Assembly: GCA_015680905.1 (NCBI GenBank)
Contig: CM027384.1
Span: forward strand, 65,727,001 to 65,791,000
DNA from: Coptis chinensis
Lineage: Eukaryota; Streptophyta; Magnoliopsida; Ranunculales; Ranunculaceae
DNA: 64,000 nucleotides
Direction: 5' to 3'
The notes under the pieces were generated by a model. The model worked only from the letters and a program-made list of their open reading frames with translations, was not told where the DNA came from and did not search any database. Below are positions 1-10,813 of the stretch, in pieces. Position 1 is the stretch's first letter, and each line of letters starts with the position of its first letter. A program made the position numbers and the translations under genes.

Positions 1-1131
1 ACTAATATAGAAACTAGCCCCAAAACAAAACCCATTTACTTCGGCCCAAGCATTCTAAGTTAATTTTCGGTCCAACCAAAAACAGACCTATGGTTTTCGG
101 CCCAAGCCCACCTAAGTTAGAAACTGGAAAAAAGAATTAGGTGTACTGGATCGTGACTTCGGTCACCTTCTCCACCAGCGCACCACCAAGTTCCAGCCAA
201 AATTTTCCGGCCACCACCCCTCACTTCCTCATCACATCAGTTTCATTCCTCATTGAAAACCAACAACCTTTAATTAACACACCACGCACTTTTATGGACT
301 GTCGAGATCACTCCCCAAACTCAGATCTCGACCGCCATTAACATATGTTCAAAGCTTCACCCGCTCCACTCGACAGCCCTCACACTCCCCACTATCACCG
401 AACATCATCCCCAATCTCCAATCGACACAAAAACAACCATAACAGTTCCGATTCATTTTACTATCGATTTCTCTGAGTCGCCATTTACAATTTCTCCAAG
501 CTCGGATAGAGCTTCAACAGCCCCGACATCAAACCAACAACTCGAAACAACAACAGTATACCTATTATACAGGTTCAAAACAATATATCCATACCCCCCC
601 CCCCCACAGGATCCAAAGAATCACAGTAATGCATACGGACAGAGGAGCCGCCATTGACGCTCTCTTGAGCTTCAACAGTTCAAAATAAAAAAACTAAAAG
701 ATATCGACAGAAATAAATAATTATAAAAACTAGTCGGAAACACTCGACAGGAAATTCGTAAATACTAAACAGATGAGAACCATAGTTTATGAAATTTGTA
801 GATTCTAAACAGACAAAAATTATAGTTTTAGTAGTGGTGAGAGATAAACTCTACTCACCTGTATTAAAAGCTCGACGAATTCTTCCTAGTCCAAATCGTC
901 GCGCTCCAATGCTCTAACAAACAAGCCGCATCCATTTTTTTTATATTTTATTTTCTAAAAACCCTATTCTCTATAACAATGTGATTATATACTTGGGTTT
1001 GAAACCCAAACCCAACACAGACTCGGGCCCAGAAACTAGGCCCACATATCTCAAATCCAATCCAATCAAATATTAAATAAATAATTAAATTAATAAATAA
1101 ATAAATACATATTTTAAATACGGGCGTTACA
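1..1131 (+). mobile_element. LTR-like element, 3' part (5' end outside window)
   Basis: No coding content. The segment ends in CGGGCGTTACA at 1121-1131, the inverted form of the TGTAACGCCC/TGTCACACCCC start seen in related copies at 37606, 51286 and 61150. It shares an internal layout with 63000-63960: a run of GGCCCAA motifs, a stretch of ACC/CTC-rich sequence, then ACTCACCT (855-862 here, about 63913 there). TG...CA ends and 5-bp target duplications in the complete sister copy (37606-41016) argue for an LTR. Whether this is a solo LTR or one end of a larger retrotransposon cannot be seen. A C12 run sits near 594-605. Confidence 0.6.
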
Positions 1132-1512
1132 AATACCACTCAAATTAAAAGTAGTATTGATGCTTAACATATATTTTGAAGTTAAAAAACGAGTTTCGAT
1201 ACCACTCCAACTAAAAGTAGTATCGATACTTAACATATATTTTGAAGTTAAAAAATGAGTTTCGATACCACTCCAACTAAAAGTAATATTGATACTTAAC
1301 ATATATCTTGATTTTAAAAACGAGTTTCGATGCCACTCCAACTAAAAACAATATCGATACTTATATATATCTTGATTTTAAAAACGAGTTTCGATACCAC
1401 TCCAACTAAAAGCAGTATCGATACTTATATATATCTTTATTTAAAAAACGAGTTTCGATACCACTCCAACTAAAAGCAGTATCGATACTTATATACATAT
1501 ATCTTTATTACT
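1132..1512. repeat. 65-bp tandem repeat, about six copies
   Basis: The string GAGTTTCGAT recurs at 1191, 1257, 1322, 1386 and 1450, so the period is 64-66 bp. Each unit contains GATACCACT...AGTAGTATC, which can pair as a hairpin, followed by the palindrome GTATCGATAC. The LTR-like element to the left ends exactly where the first partial unit begins, so it may have inserted into the array. Confidence 0.85.
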
Positions 1513-1835
1513 CTCTGCCATGCATTTGATATATCAAATAAATATTCTTTTGACCAACAAACTACTATCTAACAAGCTCAAAAACCAACATTGATTGAAC
1601 TAAACCATGTTATTAAAGTTTATTTAATTATCATTCAAACTTCTAATTGTCCCGTGCACAAACAACGAAGAAAAGAAAAAAAAAAATGCTTTTTCGTACC
1701 AATTCCTCGTTTTCATGCTCCCCTACCATTAAGTGGTTTTCATTGTATTAGTCTACATCCTAATTACGACCTTGGTTAAGCTTATATAGAAGGATGCATT
1801 TGTTTATTTCAACAATAATAAGAATAGGAGAATTA

Positions 1836-2035
1836 TTAAGGTTTATGGTTGTTCTTATTTTTGTTTTTATTTTATTTTGGTATTCTTAACCAAAAAAAGA
1901 AAATAATTATTATTAAGGTTTATGGTTCTTATATTTATTTTTGTTTACGATTCTTATTTTTGTTTTTATTTTATTTTAGTTTTCTTAATTATTATTATGG
2001 TTTATGGTTCTTCATTTTTATTTTATTTTATTTGT
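1836..2035. repeat. Degenerate T-rich tandem repeat
   Basis: AAGGTTTATGGTT followed by TTCTTATTTTTG and TTTTATTTTATTTT recurs about three times. The Phe/Leu-rich open frame across it is a product of this composition, not a gene. The stretch 1513-1835 holds nothing I recognise. Confidence 0.55.
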
Positions 2036-2110
2036 GTTTTATTTTTATTTTTGTCTTGGTTTTAATAATTATTATGTTGGTTTTAATAAAAATAAAAGAA
2101 TTATTTTGTT

Positions 2111-2787
2111 TAGGCGATCTTGGACACACCCATAAAAACACTCTCATACCATAACTAACTAAAGATTTTGTCATACCCTAATAGCCGCCTCAATCCAATA
2201 ATATCTCCCAAATTCATTTGAGGTATTTCCATTAGGGGAAAAAAAAACACGACCTTGTAATCTTGCACTTCATAATTCAAAATCATTACTTGTTGATCAA
2301 GACTTAGGCTGGACAAAAAACGTGGGTACTTGTACTTGTCCATTGTAGTAATCCAAAATATAATAGTCTTATGAATTCTCCCATTCGTCAAAATTTGATT
2401 TTGATTTTTTTTCTTCATCCTCATTACTTTTGTATGATTGATTCAAATAAATAGCAAGTGCTTGCATGTTTATTGGTGAGAGAAATATTGCTAAAAAAGT
2501 AAATTATTAGAGAATAAATCAAGAACACTGTTTTTTTTTTTGGAAAAATGAAGAAGAACACGTTCTTTTTTAGTTTCAAGTGAAAAATGTAGAATATCTA
2601 AGATTTTAGTATAGAGTACTTAATAGTCCCACTATATATGTTCTAATAAATGACTTATTTTGTCTTGGGTACGCCTAATAAAAAAAAGGGTAATTTGGGA
2701 ACCTAAATGTGTCTAAAATAATTTTTTTATTTATTTTAAAGTTGGGGTATGTGAGTGTTTTTATAGGGTGTGTCCATGATCACCCTA
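2111..2787. mobile_element. Small TIR element (MITE-like)
   Basis: The left end (2111-2152) and right end (2745-2787) are inverted copies: TAGGCGATCTTGGACACACC on the left matches TAGGGTGATCATGGACACAC read inward from the right, and similarity continues through TAAAAACACTC and CATACC for about 42 bp. No coding sequence is recognised inside. I could not find a convincing target duplication, so the superfamily is open. Confidence 0.6.
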
Positions 2788-3140
2788 GGGGTGAAAGTTT
2801 TGTATATGACCCGCTAACCCGACATGAATTGTAGATGATTTTTTAGAATTAATATATACTTTTTTATATATAGATTTTTGATAAATAAAACTGTGAAATA
2901 TTAAATATTTTACATACAAGGTATCTGTGAATCCGATCCAAAACTGACCTGCTGGCTTAGCAGGTCACTCGTTGGGTAACCCGTTATATAAGAGGGTTGG
3001 ATTTGGGTTTGACAAACTCAATGCTGATTAGTAATTGGGTCGGGTTTGAATTTGCTTTCCTTACACGTGACCGAATGGAATATGACAAGAACCCGACCCA
3101 GATCACCATTTTATTTTTGTTTTTGTTTTTAAAACAAGTT
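2788..3140. other. Repeat-like intergenic stretch
   Basis: Contains GACCCGCTAACCCGAC near the left and AACCCGACCCAG near the right, the kind of GGGT-rich ends common in plant hAT-type MITEs, but no clear ends or target duplication. No gene seen. Confidence 0.25.
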
Positions 3141-3149
3141 GTAACCGGG

Positions 3150-3402
3150 TTGTGTTGAAATTGCGTTTTTCGTATTGGACTCTGTGTTGGGCTTGGGCCG
3201 AAGTGTGCCCAACACAGGACACCATAGAAATTGGTACAATTTCCAAAATAGTATGTGGCCCAAAATCAGAAGAAAAAAAAACTTATCTCAATTTCTCTCT
3301 TCAAACACCATTTTCTTTCATAGCTACAAAACCATCACACAACGCAGCTTCCTTCACTGACCCCTTCTTTGTTGAAGAATAATAAGAATATGAACAAACG
3401 TA
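3150..3402 (+). other. Possible 5' exon of a plus-strand transcript
   Basis: A pyrimidine-rich, 5'-UTR-like stretch ends at AAC followed by GTAAGG (about 3401), a good splice donor. It lies upstream of the FAR1-like pseudogene at 5.1 kb on the same strand and could be its untranslated first exon, with the hAT-type element at 3716 in the intron. This is inference; no protein similarity supports it. Confidence 0.2.
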
Positions 3403-3715
3403 AGGGGCTTGCTTATTTTACTAGCTTTTGTTGAGTTTTATCTGTTTAGATTGATTACATGAAACTTAATTTGCAATGGGTTGTTATAATTTATAGTTTT
3501 TTTTTATTCTTTTAAGGACTGTGTTGTTGTTTTGAATCAGAATTGAAGATGGTAGATCGTTTCTAGGTCCTTCTTTTCGTGTCTGGTTGGAATGCTTAAC
3601 GCCAGTGCTAGTCACTGTGATCCACGCTACCAGTGAGTTTTCGTGTTGGTTGAATGAATGTAGCTTATATTTGTTAAGTGCTTGTGTTTGTTCTATTGCA
3701 ATAATGAGTTGGAGT

Positions 3716-4519
3716 TAGGGGTGTCTCTTTTTGCCGAATTTCCGATTTTTCCGAAATCCGACCCGAAATTGGTCTGGCTCTGGGTGTAGTTTTCATGGGC
3801 CGATTTTCCGATTTTCCGATTTCCGAAAATTCCGAAAAAAAATTGGATCGGATTTGGATATAATTCTAAAATCCGATCCGATCCGAAATTTCCGAAAATA
3901 TATACTTCTCTCACTATCCACTTGATTAGATCTCGACCGTTAATTCATTTTCTAGTTTTTTACTTCCAAAAATAAAACAAAAACATAACCTTTCCACTTA
4001 AATAACAACAATGATATGGTCATTGGAGTCATACAATGAAACTCCAAAAGCCAAATTCCAAAGATAGAATATTATGTTTTTCTCCATTATTTAATTGAAC
4101 TTCACGTTCCAACATAAAAAAAGATTGAAACATTACAAATATCCGAAGGGAAGAATGCTTACTATTGGTGGTGTTCTTTTTTCTCGTTTTTTTTTGGATC
4201 ACTTGTTTGAATGAAAATGGGTTTTCTCGAAAAACAAGTCGCGTATTGTTGTTGGTACATTGGTGTTGTGGACATGATTTTCTCTCCTACAATGAACATT
4301 GATTATGATATTCCAAAAATAATTGAAAGTAAAGAGATCTTTGAAAATTTACCAAGTATTCCTTTCCGAGTTATTCATTTCCGAAAAGTTCAAATTGGAA
4401 ATATATTTTGAATCCGAAAAAAATTGGATCGGTTTGGCTAGCATATTAGGTTCCGAAAAAAATTTGGAAAAATTCCGAAAGAAGTTAATCCGATCCGATC
4501 CGATCCGAAGTCACCCCTA
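3716..4519. mobile_element. hAT-type non-autonomous element, 804 bp
   Basis: Both ends read TAGGGGTG inward and are flanked by the perfect 8-bp direct repeat GTTGGAGT (3708-3715 and 4520-4527), the target duplication size of hAT elements. The subterminal regions are packed with TCCGA/TTCCGAAA words on both sides, the usual repeat style of such elements. No transposase is encoded. Confidence 0.85.
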
Positions 4520-4527
4520 GTTGGAGT

Positions 4528-5100
4528 AATGTTAAAAAAAATTGACTAATGCACTTAGAGAAGGTAGAACTATTGACTAATGAATAGTATGTTCTTTCTT
4601 AAAGAAAATGGTGCTAAACAGGGATGGGAAGATGCAGTTGTTTTCTGTGTGGAAGTATATTGAACTCACACATAACTTGACAAGGAGAAAACAAGTCCTG
4701 CATTTGTAGAACAAAGACCTCAAGTTATGCAAATCATATAGAGAATATAGACATTTCACATTCTTAGCATGATTGAAAAAATCAAGAGCGCCTTAAAAGA
4801 GCCTGTGAATCAGTGTTGGTTATAAATCAGTGTTGTTTTATCTATCAGCTCTTGTGTCTTTGTGATTTCTTTTGATTACGAGGTACATAGAGTGGGGAGT
4901 CAAGGTTAGAGAACAAAATAGATCTTGTCCAACATTTCTCTGGTTTAGGTGTTAGTGTCTTCACGGTGAGAGAGGTGTGGGAGGCTGAAACGAATAATAT
5001 ATGACCATGCTATTTGTTATATACTTATATTTGAATATTGTCAGTGCATATTAGTTTATATTGATTCCAACTAAGATACATGTTGTTGAATATAATAATT
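4528..5100. other. Intergenic, nothing recognised
   Basis: Unique-looking AT-rich sequence between the hAT-type element and the FAR1-like relic. No open frame, repeat or RNA gene could be supported. Confidence 0.5.
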
Positions 5101-5109
5101 TATATCTAG

Positions 5110-6230
5110 TGCAATCAAATTAGCTGCAGTTGATAAAGATATTGGAGAAATGGATGTAGATGTTGGATTTGAGAACAATGAATGTTTAGAAAACAATGCT
5201 GGTACAAGTAATTGGGGTGCAATTTGAAGTTGATTTGTGTGCAGATAATTTTTTTTTTGTCATGGATATGCAAAACAGTTGCATTTAGTGTGAGGAAAAT
5301 ATGTTGTATCGTGAGGTAGTTGTTGCTCTGTGAAGGTTAATACAAACAAGAAGAGACTTTAAGTAAATAAAAAGAGATGTGGATGTAAGTCAATGCTTTG
5401 ATACGATTGAATGAGAACTAAAAGTCTGTTTCTGACTGTTTTCGTGGAGGAGCACAATTAAAAAGTTATCATAAAAATGTCTCGTATGAGATATAAGACT
5501 TTCAGGTTTTGAAGTCAATGATGAAGTCTCATAATATTCACTAAAGCTTGTGGGGTAGGAGAGTTAAATTTTATATAATCAGATTGGTACAACTTTGTCC
5601 CCAAGACATGTCTGGAATTTCATGAAGAAAGAGATAAACAATGTTTATTAAAATGTTTGTGAAGTAAATAAGAGGCTACTAAACCAAGTTCTTTCTCTAC
5701 GAGCTTTGAATGGATGAACATAAGAGACTTTATAGTACTTTTGTTGCTGTAGATGTATATGTGAAGTGTTTCACGGAATGTTTAAAACAGAAAATCAGAA
5801 TATGGTTTGTGAGCCACTTGTATAAGTAAATTGTCATTGCAATCTATTTGGGTGTAGTTTGCTAATAATAAGACAATATTGTATTTCATTTGATAGTTCC
5901 AGATTTTTCAAGAAGCAATCAGACAGAAACAACCAGAAATAATCGTTATAGAACAAGTGATAATTGCCAGTGTCATAAGATGTGTTCCCTAACACCCACA
6001 ATAGTCTATCCTTATAGCATATACATACTAAAATGCATAAAGTGGTACTTTAGCGGTTTTTACCAACTCCAAACCTTTGCAAAAAAAAAATAATTGGGAT
6101 GAGCACTTAAGTGATACTAAAACAGTTGAAGAGTTTTGTGAAAGCTAGAAAAAGTTACTATCTAAGACTGGCTTGCAAGGAAACGAGTGGATGCAAAACT
6201 TTATAGAAAACAATGACATATAAGTATCAT
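5110..6230 (+). pseudogene. FAR1-related (FRS/MULE transposase-like) pseudogene
   Basis: FAR1/FRS proteins are plant transcription factors derived from Mutator-like transposases. Translating piecewise gives, in order, an acidic start (GEMDVDVGFENNE, about 5145), a FAR1-domain part (LIRLNEN and CFRGGAQL, 5395-5460), and a MULE-domain part with KWYFSGFYQLQTFAKK (6030-6090) and EHLSDTKTVEEFCES then KTGLQGNEWMQN (6095-6205), which resembles the FRS stretch after the transposase core. Many frameshifts and stops separate the pieces, for example TAG where Trp is expected after EEFCES. A second copy on the opposite strand (6500-7300) carries the matching motifs MIRLNENGKW and DRFHGGTQ. It is not functional as written. 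Confidence 0.7.
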
Positions 6231-6241
6231 TTAAATCATCT

Positions 6242-6389
6242 AGTTCATGGTTGGGATCATCTAAGTCAGCTTTAATTACTTCCCCATGATAGTGAATGCA
6301 TGGATGGGCAATGGAAGCTAATGCCATTATCGTGCATGGCTATGGAGGTAAGTAATGCAAGTTGATTTAGATGATCCTAACCATGAACT
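6242..6389. repeat. Inverted repeat at the junction of two FRS relics
   Basis: 6242-6283 (GTTCATGGTTGGGATCATCT...) is the inverse of 6344-6389 (...AGATGATCCTAACCATGAAC), with about 60 bp between. The arms lie exactly between the plus-strand and minus-strand FAR1-like relics, so they look like the fold centre of an inverted duplication. Confidence 0.7.
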
Positions 6390-6499
6390 TGTGCCATTTT
6401 TGTGTTAGTTTTATATAAATTTTTCTACTGCTCTTTTACCTTGTAAGTTATACATAGCGAGTAATATTTTCCATGTCTCTAGAATATTTTTACAATCAT

Positions 6500-7300
6500 A
6501 TATGCTCACCAAAAAATCTTTTGCGAGAGTTTGGAATTGGTTAAAAACGTCGGACAACCACTTAGCTGTGTTTTGTTATAATGTTCTAAGCATAGTCTAT
6601 GTTGGTGGGTATTAGGGAACACATGTCTTATGGTATTGGAAATTGACATTAGTTGTTCTTTAAATATTGGTTTTGGTTTCTTCCTTCCCATTGCTTTACA
6701 AAATTCTCGAACAACCATGAAAAACACTTTATGATGCATCTTATAGCGAACCATTTCAGATTATCGGAAAAAAGCAAACCATATCCAGATAAGAAATTGC
6801 CCATGATGGTGCACAAATTGTGTAGTTGGTTGTTTAAAATGTTGAGATAAAAGACGTAACGTCTAAAAACTATAGTAGGTGTGATTTCACGTCAGAAGTG
6901 AAAGTGCTACTCTGTTCATTTATGTGAAGATCATAGAAAATAACAAATCTTATTTGGTACTTGATATATATATTTTTTTAAATGTTCTTATGCATCTCCC
7001 TCCTTTGAAAACTTAGTACGTGCCCGGGGAACGAGTTATAACAATCTTATTCCATGAAATTCAAGTTTTCTGCTCCTCTAACCTTATTGAAGAAATATGA
7101 GACACTATCATTGTTTTCAAAACCTTGACATTGGATCTCATGCATCACACTTTTACAATAGTTGATGGATCTTGACATGTATGGGTTCACAAGATCACAA
7201 ATAGATGATTGTGTTCCTCCATGAAAACGGTCACGACACCATTTTCCATTTTCATTCAATCTAATCATGCATTGCCTTACCTTTATATTTGCTTTCACCT
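6500..7300 (-). pseudogene. FAR1-related (FRS/MULE transposase-like) pseudogene
   Basis: On the minus strand, 7298-7047 gives KVRQCMIRLNENGKWCRDRF, typical of the FAR1 DNA-binding domain (a WRKY-GCM1-like fold). 6754-6506 gives FCKAMGRKKPKPIF followed by SNTIRHVFPNTH and LCLEH, the MULE transposase region usually written as AMGGKKPKTIFTDQ...HVFPNTHHRLCLWH. The two pieces are joined by degenerate sequence with stops, and the C-terminal half is replaced by the inverted repeat. It appears to be a diverged mirror copy of the plus-strand relic at 5.1-6.2 kb. Confidence 0.75.
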
Positions 7301-7326
7301 TTCTTTTTCCTTAAAGCCATTTCTAG

Positions 7327-8494
7327 TGTAAATGTTTAAATTTATCCTACTGGATTAATAGGACATTACACCAATGATTTAAGACTTAACTCTAGTTTGG
7401 GATGGTTGTTGTGGATGGAAATGACTGCTCTTCATGAGTAAAAAGATGCCTACGTATTCAGCATTGCTTGAGTATGAGAAGAATCAAGAGTGAGACTGGA
7501 ATCAAACCAACGTAGTTTTGGGGGTGGTTTTTATAGGCATTGAGGGTGTATAGATGGGAGGACACGTGCGGTGGTATGGACAAATATTAGGCTGTGTGAG
7601 CTGGTGTAGGACGTAATGATGGTAAGATTGCTACAATGGTGCCGCCTGTAGCCTGATGCTAATGATGGCAATGATGAAAGTGGCAGGTGATGATGTCACG
7701 AGATGAAGTCGAGTGATGAGTGCGTGAGTATAGTGATGAGTGCACGAGTATAGTGACGAGTGCACTTCTGGAGTCAAGTCGAGTTGGTGGAGTCGATATG
7801 ATCAACTTGGAGTAGGAGGTCCCTTACATAGCCCTTATCGAGGGCTACATTCTTTATTCGTTCAACAGTTCAACATAACAATTGAGTCCTTGGCTGCTTC
7901 ATCAAATCACAGAAGAATGTCTCCTCCAATGACGTCTCGTCCACCACTCATCCAGATTTCTCCGGATTTCTCGTCAGCCTGTCTTCTACAAAGACGCCCT
8001 AACGAGAGAGGACTATGTAAGAGACCTTGATCATATCGACTCCAACTCGACTTGACTCTAGACATACAGATACTTGTCACTCGACTCCAGAAGTGCACTC
8101 GTCACTATATTTGTGCACTCGTCACTCGACTTTGTCTCGTTGACATCATCACCTATCGCTTTCATCATTGCCATCATTAGCATCGCCATACGGCATTACA
8201 CACTTTTACCGCCGGTCTTATGCCAGTTCACATAACCTAACAACTGTCCATACCACCACATGTGTCTTACTATCTACACACCCTCAATGCCTATAAAAGC
8301 CAACCCCATAACTACGTTGGCTTGATTCCAGTCTCACTCTTGATTTCTCTCATACTCAAGTAGTGTTGGATACGTAGACATCTTCTTACTTATGAAAAGC
8401 AGCCATTTCCATCCACAATAACCATCCCAAACTAGAGCTAAGTCTTAAATCATTGGTGTAATGTCATCCAGTAGGATAAATTTAGACATTTACA
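7327..8494. mobile_element. Head-to-head pair of LTR-like arms (about 500 bp each)
   Basis: 7327-7850 is the inverse of 8010-8494, with a spacer of about 160 bp. The outer tips are TGTAAATGTTTAAATTTATC and its inverse ending CATTTACA. Each arm reads, from inside outwards, like the promoter and 3' half of an LTR: a TATA box (TATAAAAG at 8292-8299, inverted at about 7530), a C/T-rich leader, then an ACA end. This may be a foldback element or two LTR pieces joined head to head. No target duplication was found at the tips. Confidence 0.65.
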
Positions 8495-8842
8495 TCCAGT
8501 ATGTATTGACCTTCCCAATAGCTATGAAAATCACCTTGTTTTATCTAATCATTTGCATTATTATACATCATATTCTTCCTTATGCTGAATCTCATAGTTT
8601 TTTCATATCTATCACAAGAGAGGACATTTTAAAATTTTGGGAGAGATGGGGGGCGAGGGTGAAGGAAGATGGAGCTAAAATGTTGGAGCCATTTGACAGG
8701 CAAGAGGATGAGAGGAGAATTGAAGAGGTTGGGTGGAGGTTTGAGATTCTTCATTAGACCTTTCTTTGCGGTTAGAGTATGGAAGTTTAGTTGATTATAG
8801 GGTGAGGACTTGGATGTGAAATAGGGATTGCAAATAACCTTA

Positions 8843-9260
8843 ATGAAGCCTAACATTCTGTCTTGGAACATCATTGTGGTGGGGATTAAGGAAAAAAGGT
8901 GGAGGAAGGAACTGGAGGCTGGATGTTCTTGTTATTCAGGAATGAGATAGGAGTTTGTAGCTAAGCGGAAGGCATGCAACTTTGGGGTAGAGGAGAAGTG
9001 GGCTTAGCTTCTATTCCATCTTTGGGTAGTTCCCGAGGTATTATTTCCATTTGGGATAAAGAGAAGGGGGAGGAGGTTGGGGAAGTTATTTAGCAGTCTT
9101 TTTCTTTGACAATTTGTTGTAGTGGGAGTGAGAGTAAACCTTGGTGTACAATTTCTAATATCTGTGGCCTTGTGGACAATAGCTTGAAGGAGGATTTTAG
9201 GATGGAGACTAATTGGAAAACCTGATAGTTTTTTTTGGTTACCATGGGCCCGCCATACAC
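8843..9260 (+). pseudogene. LINE ORF2 endonuclease fragment
   Basis: From ATG at 8843 the frame reads MKPNILSWNI, the standard opening of plant L1-type ORF2 (apurinic endonuclease domain). In other frames further on come SRGIISIWDKEKGEEVG (about 9030-9080) and SNICGLVDNSLKEDF (about 9150-9200), which match the conserved GGI.S.W and YGP..N..K..FW segments. Stops and shifts break the frame, and no reverse transcriptase follows, so this is a short relic. Confidence 0.75.
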
Positions 9261-9602
9261 ACACACACTCCACAAGGTAGGGTTGGTGGCTAGGTGTTGT
9301 GGCCGTAGATGATGTTATGTTCTATTGTCATGGTGGGAGTATATAGGATTATGTATGCATGTGACATCTATGACATAAAACAATTGTTGATGGCTTTGCT
9401 GTAAACACCAGTGAGCTTCCACATCCTCTGCCAATGTTTCCTGTTCATGCTGGCGCGGGAAGGTCTGTGTGTTGACTTTTTCTGCATAAGAGTGTTTAAT
9501 TGCTGTAAATGCGACGTCGAAAGACAAGAACATAATCCTCTGTCAGTCTTCTGTGTCTTGACGTGGAAGTGTTTTTAAGTTTTTAGAACACTAAACATAA
9601 TG
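9261..9602. other. Intergenic, nothing recognised
   Basis: A CA run (about 9258-9268) follows the LINE relic. No other feature could be supported here. Confidence 0.4.
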
Positions 9603-10087
9603 ATATCAAAGATGCAATGGATAGGTTTTGGATCGGATATACCTGTTATGGTATCCGAATTTGAAATTCCTACTGATATCCGAATCCAAATCCGACGGAT
9701 ATCATAGATTCGTATCCGAATCTGATATCGGATGATATTGAATCCGAAAAATAATATTAATAAAAACTTTATCTGCTTTGATTAATTTATACAATTAGTA
9801 TAGTAGTATTATATGTAAATATTTTTGTTATTATAAGTTTATTTTACTAGTTTTTATCCTATTTATACAATATATAATAAGCAAATAAGTAATTTATAAC
9901 AAATATTAGGTTTTCAGATCGGTCGGGTATTGTCTGATGCGGATATGGCAGTATTCGAATCTGTACCCGAAACCCTTTTGTTCATAGAAATTCATTCGAA
10001 TCCAATATCTGAAATTCCAGATAATACCCGTTTGTGCAAATACGAGTTCAAAATTTTAAATATCCACTTGCACCCTGACTTTGATAT
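9603..10087. mobile_element. TIR element with TATCCGAA repeats
   Basis: The ends are inverted: ATATCAAAG then ATGCAATGGAT on the left, and ATATCAAAG then TCAGGGTGCAAGTGGAT read inward from the right. Both flanks of the interior are rich in GGATAT/TATCCGAA words, while the middle is very AT-rich. It resembles the GGTGCAAGTGGAT class of plant DNA transposon derivatives. No transposase is encoded. Confidence 0.55.
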
Positions 10088-10606
10088 GGTTAGATGTTTA
10101 TATAATTATATATGGATGGCGAGAACAAGTTAGAAGTCACTGGTTTCATGCCATGTCTACTATATATACCTAGATAGCTTGGAAGTTACTGGTCTATAAT
10201 ATCCAAACTGTTAGTTTTTTATTTTTTGATAATACATAACTACATTTTTATATTTATCACTTCAGATATGTAAGGTTAAACTACGAAAGAGCTGCCTGTA
10301 ATAAAATTTTGTATATTTGTTATTGAGTAAAGAACAAAAGAAGAGACAAATAGATGGAGAAGAGGAAAGAAGAGAGTATACAGCCTTGATTGATTTTGGT
10401 TCTCTCTTTCTCATATGTGTATAAAATATTATTAGGTTTTACATCTAGAAATGTCCCTTTAGATGCCCTCGGGAAACGTTTAAAGGTCTCATATTGTTAA
10501 AGACAGTGTAGAGCCCTTGAACTTTTGCTGATGCAACATAGTTAGTACTTTGCAAGGTTTTGAGTAAATTGCCCTGTAGGTATTGTTAACTCTTCCCAAG
10601 TTCATT

Positions 10607-10813
10607 TCACCCTGGCTTCCTTTCATCTAAGTGATGTTTAGTTACACACCTTAATCTCTTCATTTCTTTGGTCACAATATCTTTCAAGTGTTTTGCACTT
10701 TTACTGAATCCTCCGCTCAATATGCTGTTGGATGTCGAGTCCCATTTGGGTATATATGGTGGCTGAGCAGCATAGCGTCTCTTATCTCTCTCTCTCTCAT
10801 CTTCAGTTTCCAT
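10607..10813 (-). CDS. Unrecognised exon-like ORF (68 aa)
   Basis: Starts METEDERERDKRRYAAQPPY and is hydrophilic, with a basic tail KEMKRLR. The codon AGATTAAG is followed by GTGTGTAAC (10652-10644 region, minus strand), a plausible splice donor, so the coding part may stop near Arg55 and continue in an unseen exon. Its composition is more protein-like than that of nearby frames, but I do not recognise the family. It could be a first exon of a host gene or of a captured fragment. Confidence 0.3.
   Translation of the reverse strand: METEDERERDKRRYAAQPPYIPKWDSTSNSILSGGFSKSAKHLKDIVTKEMKRLRCVTKHHLDERKPG

Noticed and set aside
1849..2154. 101-aa hydrophobic Phe/Leu-rich ORF
   Set aside because: Produced by T-rich low-complexity repeats; no start context and no family.
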